DNA from: Hofstenia miamia
Lineage: Eukaryota > Xenacoelomorpha > Acoela
DNA: 64,000 nt
Assembly: GCA_004352715.1 (NCBI GenBank)
Contig: SCFE01000049.1
Coordinates: forward strand, 1,486,475 to 1,550,474
Direction: 5' to 3'
Notes under the pieces: model-generated
The model's input: only the letters and a program-made list of their open reading frames with translations
What the model was told of the DNA's origin: nothing
Databases searched by the model: none
Part shown: piece after piece, positions 47,487-48,779 of the stretch
Layout of the letters: each line of letters starts with the position of its first letter
Position numbering within the stretch: position 1 is the first letter of the stretch
Program-made: the position numbers and the translations under genes

Positions 47487-47598
47487 GGAATAAAAGATAT
47501 TCTTTGACAATGCTTTAGAATACACAAAGGAAACCTCGTTTACAAATGCTGAGCAAAATTCGCAGTCGGAAACTGGCATCCAAATTCAACTTTCGTAA
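615..47598 (+). CDS. Adhesion GPCR-like gene, 34 exons chained, 5' end outside the window
   Basis: The whole span is one split gene on the + strand. Exons were chained by AG acceptors, GT or GC donors and matching phase; only one junction (40525 to 40645) fails and one start (about 23627) is soft. Order of the product: Ig-like and unassigned Cys-rich ectodomain modules (615-30796), Pro/Thr linker (31957-32061), helical then beta GAIN-like region (32105-40525), GPS with the N-H-T-S cleavage site (40645-40756), seven hydrophobic helices including the adhesion-family ECL2 Cys-Trp pair (41486-46062), and a cytoplasmic tail (46107-47598). Adhesion GPCRs are cell-surface receptors that self-cleave at the GPS and signal through a tethered agonist; that role is inferred from family. 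The first exons, signal peptide and promoter lie left of base 1. Subfamily not assigned. Confidence 0.85.
687..850 (+). other. Start of the 5.1-kb intron 686-5789
   Basis: No coding signal. The rest of this intron is occupied by a MITE, an RTE-type tail, a Tc1-like element, an N gap and a Helitron, listed separately. Stretches 1420-1842, 2050-2628, 3874-4117 and 4780-5032 hold nothing I recognise. Confidence 0.5.
851..1419 (+). repeat. GGCTCG-rich MITE, copy 1, interrupted by an N gap
   Basis: Both ends carry the same inverted sequence: left agacttgtcaacgagcc, right ggctcgttgacaagttt. The interior is rich in ggctcg units. Related copies are at 12833-13127, 18371-18820 (opposite orientation) and 40859-41229. 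The gap 935-1093 lies inside it, and the 30 bases on each side of the gap repeat each other. Confidence 0.6.
935..1093. other. N gap (159 bases)
   Basis: Unsequenced. The sequence before the gap (gtttaaattttgtgtaagtt...) is repeated right after it, so the two contig ends probably overlap and the true gap may be zero or negative. Confidence 0.9.
1843..2049 (+). repeat. RTE-type LINE 3' tail or SINE relic
   Basis: Contains acctccgcc near its start, a run of acagacaaacagacagacaa, and ends with cataacctccttggcggagg. From memory this tail is typical of RTE-family retroposons in many invertebrates; the inverted acctccgcc/ggcggaggt pair is directly visible. No open frame. Confidence 0.5.
2629..3873 (+). 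mobile_element. Tc1-like DNA transposon, degenerate
   Basis: Terminal inverted repeats of about 32 bp: left begins ttggaaaaatgtattcgg, right ends ccgaatacatttttccaa. Between them is a broken transposase on the + strand. The element lies in the intron between exons 686 and 5789 and shares the host gene's orientation. Confidence 0.7.
2760..3740 (+). pseudogene. Tc1-like transposase pseudogene
   Basis: The best open part (2960-3394) encodes the second helix-turn-helix region (S-K-E-L-R-K-E-L... T-A-R-T-V-R-N-I-L) and the first catalytic block N-V-I-F-C-D-E-L-R-F. The later blocks Q-Y-Q-Q-D-G-A-P-C-H and S-P-D-L-N-I-I-E are recognisable around 3450-3560 only with frame changes. Stops and shifts make it inactive. 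DD34E Tc1 family by motif. Confidence 0.65.
4118..4779. other. N gap (662 bases)
   Basis: Flanked on the left by a (TA)n run and on the right by ten C bases, both simple sequences that commonly break assemblies. Confidence 0.9.
5033..5715 (+). mobile_element. Non-autonomous Helitron
   Basis: Starts TCTATTATATAAAA and ends with CTAG, preceded by a gagcgaagcacgag segment typical of Helitron 3' ends. It sits exactly between host A (5032) and T (5716), the known Helitron AT target, with no target duplication. About 683 bp, no Rep/helicase frame, so it would depend on a helper elsewhere. Confidence 0.7.
5789..6070 (+). CDS. Exon: complete Ig-like domain
   Basis: Acceptor tatttag, phase 1 in, so it joins exon 615-686. 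About 94 residues in one exon with the Ig pattern: first Cys in V-I-Q-D-C-E-A-D, then L-L-Q-I-E-D-E-D-A-S-M-F-L-C-K-V as the D-x-S-x-Y-x-C-like F strand. The end is uncertain: a weak phase-1 donor at 6071 (CCAC|GTGCAT) keeps the full Ig fold, while the strong GTATGT at 5990 (also phase 1) would cut the domain before its second Cys. Either could be used. Confidence 0.65.
6201..6267. repeat. (TA)n microsatellite
   Basis: Nearly pure TA run interrupted by acag and tg. Confidence 0.95.
6315..6451. other. N gap (137 bases) with repeated flanks
   Basis: The roughly 30 bases before the gap (cttaaattattcattg...) occur again directly after it, so the contigs overlap and were not merged. Confidence 0.9.
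6762..6807. repeat. (TA)n microsatellite
   Basis: Pure TA run of 46 bases in an intron. The rest of intron 6071-7302 shows no recognisable feature. Confidence 0.95.
7303..7404 (+). CDS. Exon: Cys-rich ectodomain segment
   Basis: Acceptor aatcttag and donor AAAG|GTATCG, phase 1 in and out. It encodes V-C-Y-S-E-K-F ... V-E-D-C-K-K-L-C-Y-K-M. The C-x3-C on a helix-like stretch resembles the start of a PAN/apple domain, but the match is weak and needs a profile search. Confidence 0.65.
7405..8654 (+). other. Intron, nothing recognised
   Basis: 1.25 kb of AT-rich DNA. A G/C-richer patch at about 8160-8350 has no inverted ends that I can see. No coding signal on either strand. Confidence 0.5.
8655..8975 (+). 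CDS. Exon: Cys-rich ectodomain segment with glycosylation sites
   Basis: The acceptor attag at 8654 gives the phase 1 required by the previous exon. About 107 residues with C-N-N-C-C, a later single Cys and N-x-T sites (N-A-T, N-V-T, N-G-T, N-L-T), as in secreted or surface proteins. The end is ambiguous: GC donor GAAG|GCTAGT at 8976 keeps the frame open to just before a stop; an alternative phase-1 GT donor is at 8928. Family not recognised. Confidence 0.6.
8976..11521 (+). other. Intron with TA microsatellites and an N gap
   Basis: Contains (TA)n runs at 9131-9160 and 9406-9448 and N gap 9882-10047 flanked by TA on both sides. From 10080 to 11521 I see no coding signal and no repeat with clear ends. 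Confidence 0.5.
9882..10047. other. N gap (166 bases) inside a TA run
   Basis: Both borders are TATATA, so the missing part is probably microsatellite. Apparent frames across it are artefacts. Confidence 0.9.
11522..12077 (+). mobile_element. Short TIR transposon with a transposase remnant
   Basis: Left end cagtatgtcccataagttac and right end (reverse) cagtctgtcccataagttac form about 30-bp TIRs. The 556-bp interior keeps the C-terminal part of a mariner/Tc1-type transposase: F-Q-Q-D-G-A-P-A-H-T, then W-P-A-R-R-P-G-L where S-P-D-L would be expected, and a late L-C-I-E-L-G-G-L-Q motif. It is an internally deleted, inactive element in the intron 8975-12214. Confidence 0.7.
12214..12561 (+). CDS. 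Exon: Ig-like domain with one visible Cys
   Basis: Acceptor cttag, donor TTTGCAG|GTAAAT, phase 1 in and out, 116 residues. L-K-C-K-K-K carries a first Cys. D-D-S-N-N-Y-T-A-S-V-I-T fits the end of an Ig fold but has Ala where the second Cys is normally found. A symmetric phase-1 exon of this size is typical of shuffled extracellular modules. Confidence 0.7.
12562..12832 (+). other. Intron start, no feature seen
   Basis: AT-rich DNA with no coding signal before the MITE at 12833. The later part 13128-14170 also shows none, apart from short T-rich runs near 14130. Confidence 0.5.
12833..13127 (+). repeat. GGCTCG-rich MITE, copy 2
   Basis: Starts ctgtcaacaagccgcaattt and ends cggtgacaagtctgaat, matching the family at 851-1419 and 40859-41229 over its length, with similar interior aataaacatttctaaaataa text. 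Confidence 0.6.
14179..14454 (+). repeat. GTCGTAACGACGTCG MITE, copy 1
   Basis: Shares about 270 bp with 24895-25165, including tgcggattagtggcggtg in the middle. Right end cgacgtcgttaccacagttc is the inverse of the left end of copy 2. The left end of this copy is shortened. Confidence 0.7.
14671..14901. repeat. hAT-type MITE with 8-bp target duplication, copy 1
   Basis: Ends cagtggcgtacgcag and ctgcgtacgctcctg are inverted. ATTCTAAT stands immediately before (14663-14670) and after (14902-14909), a perfect 8-bp target duplication as in the hAT superfamily. A relative is at 18872-19099. Confidence 0.8.
14910..15513 (+). other. Intron, nothing recognised
   Basis: No coding or repeat signal seen. 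Confidence 0.5.
15514..15613 (+). CDS. Exon: N-terminal half of an Ig-like domain lacking the first Cys
   Basis: Acceptor gtttttag, phase 1 in; donor ATATTC|GTGAGT, phase 2 out. Encodes A-P-V-I-S-F-P-D-I ... G-R-E-D-S-I-S-F-T-V-N-S-F-P-A. This matches an Ig A and B strand (G-x-x-x-S-I-x-F-x-V) but has Val or Asn where Cys is normal. Confidence 0.7.
15614..16584 (+). other. Intron, nothing recognised
   Basis: About 970 bases of AT-rich sequence without a coding or repeat signal. Confidence 0.5.
16585..16802 (+). CDS. Exon: C-terminal half of the same Cys-less Ig-like domain
   Basis: Acceptor gaatttag, phase 2 in, completing the split Ser codon of the previous exon. It contains a W in Y-D-Q-T-W-R-T-D and the F-strand motif N-N-S-G-M-Y-I-A-E-V, with Ala or Ile in place of the second Cys. 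The donor is GATG|GCAAGT, a textbook GC donor, phase 1. Confidence 0.75.
16803..18148 (+). other. Intron, nothing recognised
   Basis: 1.35 kb of AT-rich DNA with one short TA run near 17605. No coding signal. Confidence 0.5.
18149..18300 (+). CDS. Exon: first half of an Ig-like domain
   Basis: Acceptor gcatttag, phase 1 in; donor CACTG|GTAAAT, phase 0 out. Encodes V-I-F-A-P-N-A-G-V and Y-E-L-T-C-E-M-Q, an Ig B strand with its Cys. The next exon supplies the other half. The last 40 or so bases are repeated 186 bp downstream (see tandem duplication). Confidence 0.7.
18259..18630 (+). repeat. Perfect 186-bp tandem duplication across an exon end
   Basis: The stretch beginning gaactttcaaatgaaaat at 18261 recurs at 18447, followed by the same intron and MITE text up to gatatagaac. 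The copied piece holds about 40 nt of exon 18149-18300 plus its donor. It may be a recent duplication or an assembly artefact. Confidence 0.85.
18371..18820 (-). repeat. GGCTCG-rich MITE, copy 3, reversed and partly duplicated
   Basis: Here the family reads as gagccgagccgagcc and begins cagacttgtcaacgagcc. Its first part is inside the 186-bp tandem duplication. The interior matches copy 1 in reverse orientation. Confidence 0.6.
18872..19099. repeat. hAT-type MITE with 8-bp target duplication, copy 2
   Basis: Ends cagtggcgtacccag and ctggtacgcctctg are inverted. AATAGCAA stands directly before (18864-18871) and after (19100-19107). Same family as 14671-14901. Confidence 0.85.
19108..21028 (+). 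other. Rest of the intron, with an N gap in TA repeat
   Basis: N gap 19762-20222 has TA runs on both sides, and another TA run is at about 20416-20439. No coding signal seen before the next exon. Confidence 0.5.
21029..21242 (+). CDS. Exon: second half of the Ig-like domain begun at 18149
   Basis: Acceptor tattttag, phase 0 in, matching the previous phase-0 donor; donor GACATTG|GTAAAT, phase 1 out. Includes W-M-E-G-D-V-K-C-E-L-V, an Ig F/G-strand pattern with Cys, and ends F-T-F-Q-L-Y-F-R-N-D-I. Confidence 0.7.
21243..23626 (+). other. 2.4-kb intron, nothing recognised
   Basis: Very AT-rich, with a G-rich patch at 22610-22660 and another at 23430-23550. No clear inverted ends and no convincing exon, although a small missed exon is possible because the next acceptor is weak. 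Confidence 0.4.
23627..24022 (+). CDS. Exon: ectodomain segment, acidic, family not recognised
   Basis: About 132 residues. The start is soft: acaag at 23626 gives the needed phase 1, but has no pyrimidine tract; tag at 23580 is an alternative in phase 0. Donor CAGGCAG|GTAATA is phase 1. The protein has one Cys in A-E-A-K-C-A-Y, runs of acidic residues and Y/F-rich beta-like strands. I do not recognise a family. Confidence 0.6.
24153..24229. repeat. (TA)n microsatellite
   Basis: TA run of about 77 bases; a second run lies at 24350-24372, both in intron 24023-24402. Confidence 0.95.
24403..24516 (+). CDS. Exon: Cys-rich ectodomain segment
   Basis: Acceptor tttttag, donor AGTT|GTTAGT, phase 1 in and out. 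Three Cys in 38 residues: L-T-N-C-K-Y, V-D-C-D-T-S and P-L-C-Q-Y. The split codon at each end is consistent with both neighbours. Confidence 0.7.
24564..24839 (+). CDS. Exon: Cys-rich ectodomain segment
   Basis: Acceptor aactag, donor TAGCT|GTAAGA, phase 1 in and out, about 92 residues. Motifs G-G-G-N-C-L-Y-S, Q-C-K-I-E-C-G-V, and H-L-Y-C-K-A-A-S-G-K-E. The last resembles an Ig F strand followed by a turn. With the two preceding exons it forms one extracellular unit I cannot name. Confidence 0.7.
24882..25180 (+). repeat. GTCGTAACGACGTCG MITE, copy 2, about 35-bp TIRs
   Basis: Left aacccagtatacatagaact plus gtcgtaacgacgtcg; right cgacgtctttacgacag then tttcatgtttactggga, a near-perfect inversion. 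Internal sequence matches copy 1 at 14179-14454. Confidence 0.75.
25320..25470 (+). CDS. Exon: first half of a canonical I-set-like Ig domain
   Basis: The acceptor gaattttag at 25319 gives the phase 1 required by the previous exon; donor CCAGA|GTATGT is phase 2. It ends P-I-Y-L-A-C-K-G-H-G-N-P-V-P, the classic Ig C-x-A-x-G-x-P-x-P signature. This is the most recognisable Ig module of the ectodomain. Confidence 0.85.
25731..26935 (+). pseudogene. mariner transposase, interrupted
   Basis: Begins M-E-P-S-K and has the N-terminal helix-turn-helix, then a stop (TGA at 25872-25874) just before H-F-N-D-G-R. First catalytic Asp in V-V-T-G-D-E-C-W, second in L-L-H-H-D-N-A-P-like text (L-H-H-D-N-A-A-P-H-S), third in S-P-D-L-A-P-C-D-F-W, which is the DD34D mariner signature. 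About 108 residues are lost in the N gap. The in-frame stop and an altered C-terminus make activity unlikely. Confidence 0.85.
26203..26526. other. N gap (324 bases) inside the mariner
   Basis: 324 is a multiple of three, so the frame appears continuous, but gap size is probably an estimate. Confidence 0.9.
27041..27583 (+). other. Intron end after the mariner
   Basis: AT-rich, no coding signal. Confidence 0.5.
27584..27825 (+). CDS. Exon: second half of the canonical Ig domain
   Basis: Acceptor aatttag, phase 2 in, completing the Asp codon split by the 2.1-kb intron. Starts F-H-W-Y-W-F (Ig C-strand Trp) and continues to Q-Y-G-F-Y-F-C-C-V-T-Q-E-G-E-G, the F/G strand with Cys. Donor CAAC|GTATTT, phase 1. 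An extra Cys next to the canonical one is unusual. Confidence 0.85.
28003..28792. other. N gap (790 bases) in a TA run
   Basis: TA on both borders. The apparent long frames across it are artefacts. The rest of intron 27826-28876 is AT-rich without signal. Confidence 0.9.
28877..29224 (+). CDS. Exon: Cys-rich ectodomain module, 116 residues
   Basis: Acceptor gttttag, donor TCAG|GTATGA, phase 1 in and out. Begins P-K-Q-S-T-P-A-S-I-H-I, then S-L-D-C-P-N-S-T, K-C-G-C-S-N, L-S-C-N-D, I-F-I-C-S-R-W and T-K-C-K-F: six Cys. Same size and phase as exon 12214-12561. Possibly an Ig-like module with extra disulfides; unassigned. Confidence 0.75.
29225..30471 (+). other. Intron with TA runs
   Basis: TA microsatellites at 29407-29431 and 29720-29748. 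No other feature seen. Confidence 0.5.
30472..30543 (+). CDS. Exon: short Cys-containing ectodomain segment
   Basis: Acceptor gtttag, phase 1 in. Encodes E-H-E-L-I-R-Y-V ... L-K-F-T-C-E-V-C. I place the donor at TGCG|GTTTCC (30544), phase 1, because the frame after it shifts while coding clearly resumes at 30590. Confidence 0.65.
30544..30589 (+). other. 46-nt mini-intron
   Basis: Starts gtttcc and ends ggttgcag. Removing it restores the frame (E-V-C then V-P-K-V-C-N-K). Similar tiny introns occur at 32062-32104, 42327-42370, 46063-46106 and 46167-46213, which supports it over a frameshift mutation. Confidence 0.65.
30590..30796 (+). CDS. Exon: ectodomain segment ending the module series
   Basis: Phase 1 in; donor TCCG|GTAGGT, phase 1 out. 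Encodes V-P-K-V-C-N-K, a beta-like run F-H-I-H-L-V-D-V-D-Y-F, N-Y-T and N-Y-S glycosylation sites, and G-F-C-G-C-Q-V-G. With exon 30472-30543 it forms a Cys-rich unit of about 93 residues. Confidence 0.75.
30969..31612 (+). repeat. 66-bp minisatellite with a corrupted centre
   Basis: Units of atttgctgttatttgatgat then catcaacacttagaatcatt repeat at 30981, 31047 and onward with a period of about 66. From about 31284 (single N at 31285) to 31430 the same unit is present but full of substitutions, looking like poor base calls rather than evolution. Intronic. Confidence 0.85.
31613..31956 (+). other. Intron end, nothing recognised
   Basis: No coding or repeat signal. Confidence 0.5.
31957..32061 (+). 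CDS. Exon: Pro/Thr-rich linker
   Basis: Acceptor atattttag, donor AGAGA|GTAAAT, phase 1 in and out. Encodes D-P-P-V-T-D-P-P-L-M-T-P-P-P-S and later L-T-T-S-T-E. Such O-glycosylatable stalks usually separate the ectodomain modules from the GAIN domain in adhesion GPCRs. Confidence 0.8.
32105..32205 (+). CDS. Exon: linker to GAIN-like region
   Basis: Follows a 43-nt intron. Phase 1 in, phase 0 out (donor AAAGT|GTGAGT). Acidic sequence with I-Y-Y-E-E-E-S-K-G. No domain recognised alone; the phase switches here from the uniform phase 1 of the ectodomain to mixed phases. Confidence 0.75.
32265..32534 (+). CDS. Exon: helical GAIN subdomain A-like region
   Basis: Phase 0 in and out, 90 residues after a 59-nt intron. 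Amphipathic helical text: Y-L-Y-R-F-L-R-A-A-L, S-V-K-L-L-K-I-I-K-D-I-I and Y-M-K-Y-V-T-D-C-I-E-A-V-I. Position just before a GPS and a 7TM domain makes GAIN subdomain A the best reading; fold identity is inferred. Two or three Cys (H-C-N-P-N-T-I-C) could pair. Confidence 0.75.
32535..34245 (+). other. Intron, no clear feature
   Basis: Contains a G/C run at about 32658-32690 and otherwise AT-rich text. A small open stretch at 32784-33086 lacks splice-consistent coding character. No exon needed, as the flanking phases agree. Confidence 0.45.
34246..34440. repeat. MITE with CTGTAGCCA ends
   Basis: Left cctgtagccagacc and right gtggctacagtc are inverted; the interior has G-runs and a C-run (cagggggccgttcccccctt). 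Intronic, non-coding. Confidence 0.55.
34752..34866 (+). CDS. Exon: helical GAIN-like segment
   Basis: Acceptor caatctag, phase 0 in; donor TATGC|GTAAGT, phase 1 out. Encodes L-M-F-E-V-G-N-D-L-N-A-F-A-I-N-L, then F-L-H-E-N, matching the end of GAIN subdomain A. The following intron 34867-36431 holds a hAT MITE. Confidence 0.75.
34867..35753 (+). other. Intron, nothing recognised
   Basis: AT-rich with a more GC-balanced patch near 35400-35530 that has no clear ends. Confidence 0.5.
35762..36298. repeat. hAT-type MITE rich in GGGTCGGGT, perfect 8-bp target duplication
   Basis: Ends tagagagtgacat and atggtcactctcta are inverted. CTTGTCTC lies immediately before (35754-35761) and after (36299-36306). 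An extra internal end, attgtcactctctaatac at about 36127, suggests a second copy or internal duplication. Confidence 0.85.
36432..36575 (+). CDS. Exon: GAIN-like segment
   Basis: Acceptor tttttag, donor GATT|GTAAGA, phase 1 in and out. Encodes V-K-V-Y-K-M ... Y-S-G-V-N-Q-R-A-F-E-I-I-N-I and A-I-I-K-D-L-P-S-D, similar in layout to the first strands of GAIN subdomain B. Confidence 0.75.
36786..37679. mobile_element. Non-autonomous TIR transposon, about 0.9 kb
   Basis: Ends gtaccgtaaactagggtaac and (reverse) gtaccgtaaactggggtaac, with conserved attgaac next to them; TIRs of about 28 bp. TA can be read at both outer edges. No transposase frame. Superfamily not settled from sequence alone. Confidence 0.75.
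37939..38017 (+). CDS. Exon: GAIN subdomain B-like strand
   Basis: Acceptor tttttag, phase 1 in; donor AAAAG|GTTAGA, phase 2 out. L-V-S-I-V-M-I-D-E-G-V-T-P resembles the strand V-x-F-V-V-Y-x-N typical before the GPS in adhesion receptors. Confidence 0.75.
38018..38911 (+). other. Intron, nothing recognised
   Basis: Short TA/GTATATA run near 38200; otherwise no feature. Confidence 0.5.
38912..39127 (+). CDS. Exon: GAIN subdomain B-like region
   Basis: Acceptor gtttttag, donor AACAT|GTTAGT, phase 2 in and out, 72 residues. Beta-like strands R-S-T-I-L-I-R-N-T-K-Y-F-F-I-S-S-V, then I-S-L-T-N-V-S-F-C-A-N-L, and S-T-S-C-E-H. The internal MSDR is not a start. Confidence 0.75.
39251..40185 (+). mobile_element. 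Degenerate mariner-like transposon
   Basis: Ends caggctgttcaagcgaacgc and (reverse) cggggtgttcaagcgaacgc, TA at both sides. Sequence between 39384 and 40080 reads in pieces as a transposase: F-T-N-E-C-N-F-H-L-D-G-Y, M-Q-N-G-A-S-S-H, and a terminal C-K-N-V-N-G-N-H-F-E-Q. Frameshifts and stops make it inactive. Intronic. Confidence 0.75.
39384..40080 (+). pseudogene. Transposase remnant of the 39251-40185 element
   Basis: First catalytic block is L-F-T-N-E-C-N-F-H-L-D-G with Asn in place of the usual Asp of T-D-E, and the second block is Q-N-G-A in place of Q-D-G-A. Both key Asp residues are therefore lost in addition to the frame breaks. Confidence 0.65.
40434..40525 (+). CDS. Exon: end of GAIN-like region with first GPS Cys
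   Basis: Acceptor gttttacag, phase 2 in. Encodes F-I-G-K-Y-L-F-H-D and M-A-T-S-C-F-A-P-S. The only good donor, ATCTT|GTATAG, is phase 1, while the next exon needs phase 2. A microexon or a one-base assembly error probably lies here. Confidence 0.6.
40645..40756 (+). CDS. Exon: GPS motif and tethered agonist
   Basis: Acceptor attatttag; donor AAAG|GTATTA, phase 0. Contains I-C-C-R-A-N-H-T-S-I-Y-T-V-V-S-V-V. H-T before S matches the adhesion GPCR autoproteolysis site (H-L/T then T/S), and S-I-Y-T-V-V fits the tethered agonist position. The usual two Trp of the GPS are absent, so cleavage is plausible but not certain. Confidence 0.8.
40859..41229 (+). repeat. GGCTCG-rich MITE, copy 4
   Basis: Matches 12833-13127 across the length; right end cggctcacctcggtgacaag is the same as in that copy, and similar sequence continues beyond both (gttcatca...), suggesting the repeat unit is longer than the TIRs. 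Intron 40757-41485. Confidence 0.6.
41486..41592 (+). CDS. Exon: transmembrane helix 1
   Basis: Acceptor taatag, phase 0 in; donor GATGA|GTATGT, phase 2 out. E-D-G-A-V-V-E-I-D-R-R precedes a hydrophobic helix from I-M-W-L-G-C to L-L-V-Y-V. Starts 30-odd residues after the GPS cleavage site, as expected for a family-B2 receptor. Confidence 0.85.
41593..42223 (+). other. Intron, nothing recognised
   Basis: AT-rich, no repeat ends seen. Confidence 0.5.
42224..42326 (+). CDS. Exon: intracellular loop 1 and transmembrane helix 2
   Basis: The acceptor gtgtttag at 42223 gives phase 2 and the loop D-V-V-D-L-E-V-N-R-L-Q, then the helix M-M-I-V-V-T-Y-I-L-V-L-C-L-Y-L. Phase 0 out. The later ttcag (42254) was rejected as acceptor because it breaks phase and removes the loop. 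Confidence 0.8.
42327..42370 (+). other. 44-nt mini-intron
   Basis: gttatt ... gttttag. Removal joins TM2 to S-V-C-G-V-I-H-F, placing the conserved Cys at the top of TM3. Confidence 0.8.
42371..42591 (+). CDS. Exon: transmembrane helices 3 and 4
   Basis: Phase 0 in, phase 2 out (donor TACAG|GTGAGC). C-G-V-I-H-F-C-L-L-M-M-V-F-S-F-L-G begins TM3 with the ECL1 Cys that bonds ECL2 in this class. W-N-W-E-R-F-P is the loop before TM4 (P-L-I-Y-L-T-N-A-I-L-L-P-V-G). Ends Y-S-S-Y-G-L-N-Y, matching the adhesion-family Y-G...C-W context. Confidence 0.85.
43370..44544 (-). pseudogene. Tc1-like transposase, one frameshift plus an assembly duplication
   Basis: N-terminal part (44167-44544, 125 residues) has a helix-turn-helix: T-L-Y-E-E-G-Y-N-Y-R-A-I-A and M-G-V-S-L-S-L-V-S. 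The frame then changes near 44180. The C-terminal part carries the DD34E triad: F-S-D-E-S, L-Q-Q-D-G-A-S-C-H and S-P-D-L-N-I-I-E-N. The block 43416-43673 is repeated exactly at 43695-43952 across the N gap, so the apparent 276-residue frame contains the catalytic core twice; this is an assembly artefact. Confidence 0.85.
43674..43694. other. N gap (21 bases) with 258-bp repeated flanks
   Basis: 43416-43673 and 43695-43952 are the same sequence as far as I compared. The contigs overlap and should be merged. Confidence 0.9.
44740..45299 (+). other. Intron end, nothing recognised
   Basis: TA run at 44731-44760, including a single N at 44739, then AT-rich DNA without signal. Confidence 0.5.
45300..45446 (+). 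CDS. Exon: ECL2 Cys-Trp and transmembrane helix 5
   Basis: Acceptor gtttttag, phase 2 in; starts S-C-W-P-G, the C-W pair conserved in ECL2 of adhesion GPCRs. TM5 runs G-A-V-F-F-A-A-L-V-I-H-F-I-V-S-L-L-M-F-F, followed by basic loop K-H-Q-I-K-K. Donor ATCAG|GTAGTC, phase 2. Confidence 0.9.
45894..46062 (+). CDS. Exon: transmembrane helices 6 and 7
   Basis: Acceptor gttttag, phase 2 in; phase 0 out. TM6: A-I-Q-I-L-P-I-F-Y-A-T-L-V-F-S-H-F. TM7: F-A-V-F-L-V-L-S-A-A-N-T-Y-I-F-I-I-F. The family usually has Q-G before F-I-F in TM7; here N-T-Y takes that place. The intron before it (45447-45893) has no feature. Confidence 0.9.
46107..46166 (+). CDS. Exon: start of cytoplasmic tail
   Basis: After a 44-nt intron; phase 0 in and out; 20 residues V-L-P-A-V-N-K-K-M-F-E-F-D-E-K-K. 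Charged, membrane-proximal. Confidence 0.75.
46214..46292 (+). CDS. Exon: Lys-rich cytoplasmic tail
   Basis: After a 47-nt intron; phase 0 in, phase 1 out (AACA|GTAAGA). E-K-K-R-L-Q-K-K-Q-K-K-T-N-R-E-D-K-R-K is strongly basic and helix-like, a possible membrane or signalling-partner contact. Confidence 0.75.
46293..47518 (+). other. Intron with TCGTGTA-like short repeats and a TA run
   Basis: Between 46400 and 46510 the motif tcgtgta or a one-base variant recurs at least six times. A TA run lies at 47459-47485. No coding signal. Confidence 0.5.
47519..47598 (+). CDS. Last exon: C-terminal tail and stop
   Basis: Acceptor gctttag, phase 1 in. Encodes K-Y-T-K-E-T-S-F-T-N ... T-G-I-Q-I-Q-L-S, then TAA (47596-47598). 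The Ser/Thr-rich end could be phosphorylated. The stop overlaps a strong donor, TTTC|GTAAGA at 47595, so an alternative longer tail is possible. No clear AATAAA close downstream. Confidence 0.7.
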
Positions 47599-48229
47599 GA
47601 AGTTTATATGAACTATCTGTATTTGTCAGTATTGCTAAATATTTCTAAAGCATATAATTTTTCTAACAGTTCTCGATGACAAGATGATATTAGGTGATTT
47701 GTGTTGCAAAGCAGAAAATATAAAATCCTTAAATTAAATAGCAAAATTTGAGTGCTTAGGGTGTTCACTTTATATACAGGGTCCTTAAAAAAAATCCAGA
47801 CCGAATTTGAATTTTAAATTTCTCTTAGTTGGTTGTTGATATAAAATTTTTACGTGTTCAATCAAACTTGACAACAGAAATTTTCTTTGGTTGACTTGCA
47901 TGCTATTATTAAAATGCCATTATTTGTGCAAGGCATTAAAATCTAATTAAAATATCTAATAAATGCACACAAGAAACGTTTATCCTATCAATAGAATCTT
48001 ACAAATTTTTAAACCCTTCATTCCTTTCTGTGCATCATGTTGGTTTTGAACTCATGTTTAGGACTGCCTTTTGAAACATTGGTATATTTTCTGGATTTGG
48101 TTCCTTTGCTAATAATACCATCTCGTAACTGAATTATACTATATTTGGTTGTGCAATTCGTATCATAAATACCTTTGATGTGAAATGAAACTATATACAT
48201 TTACTGTTGTAATTATATGTACTGTATAT
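47599..48229. other. Downstream of the receptor gene, nothing recognised
   Basis: No coding signal; probably 3' UTR and spacer. Confidence 0.45.
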
Positions 48230-48494
48230 GTTACAGTAAGATTGTGTAATTAGGAATTTTGTGAAATAACAAAATTTCAGTGAATTTTTGAAATTGCTAT
48301 TTCACTTAAGAACCTCATAAAACAACTAAACTTGATGGGTTGGGGTTAGGGTTAGGGTTAGGTTAAGTTTTTTCCAAAAATTACATGAAACGTCTAGGTA
48401 TTTTAATGTTTTTTTTGAACTTAGGTAAGCGATGTACTAATTTCACAATTTTAGGGATTTCACGAAATTCCTAGTTTCAAAATCATACTATAAC
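48230..48494. repeat. MITE with internal TTAGGG units
   Basis: Left gttacagtaagattgtgtaa followed by ttaggaattttgtgaaat; right end reversed reads gttatagtatgattttgaaa then ctaggaatttcgtgaaat: TIRs of about 38 bp. The centre (about 48343-48363) holds three TTAGGG units and a partial one. Confidence 0.65.
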
Positions 48495-48779
48495 ATATAT
48501 ACCTTTTAATTTATTAACAATAAACATCCACAATGTTTAGGTGACAGACTATTGTTGTAAATTTGTAAATACTTATTGTTGTATCTCAATGACATAAATT
48601 ACATTTAATTTTGCAAGTTATGTTATTTTTGTAAATATATATTTCACACTTGTCTTTTTATTTAGAGTTAATTATGAATCCTGAAATCGGAAGATATAAT
48701 CCTTACATATCTAATATCATTGTTAGTGTAAATGCTAGTTGATGCTATATTATATAATCCTTACCTTAGAATGGATTGC

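Noticed and set aside
48343-48363. Chromosome end
   Set aside because: Only three and a half TTAGGG units, inside a MITE, with sequence continuing on both sides.
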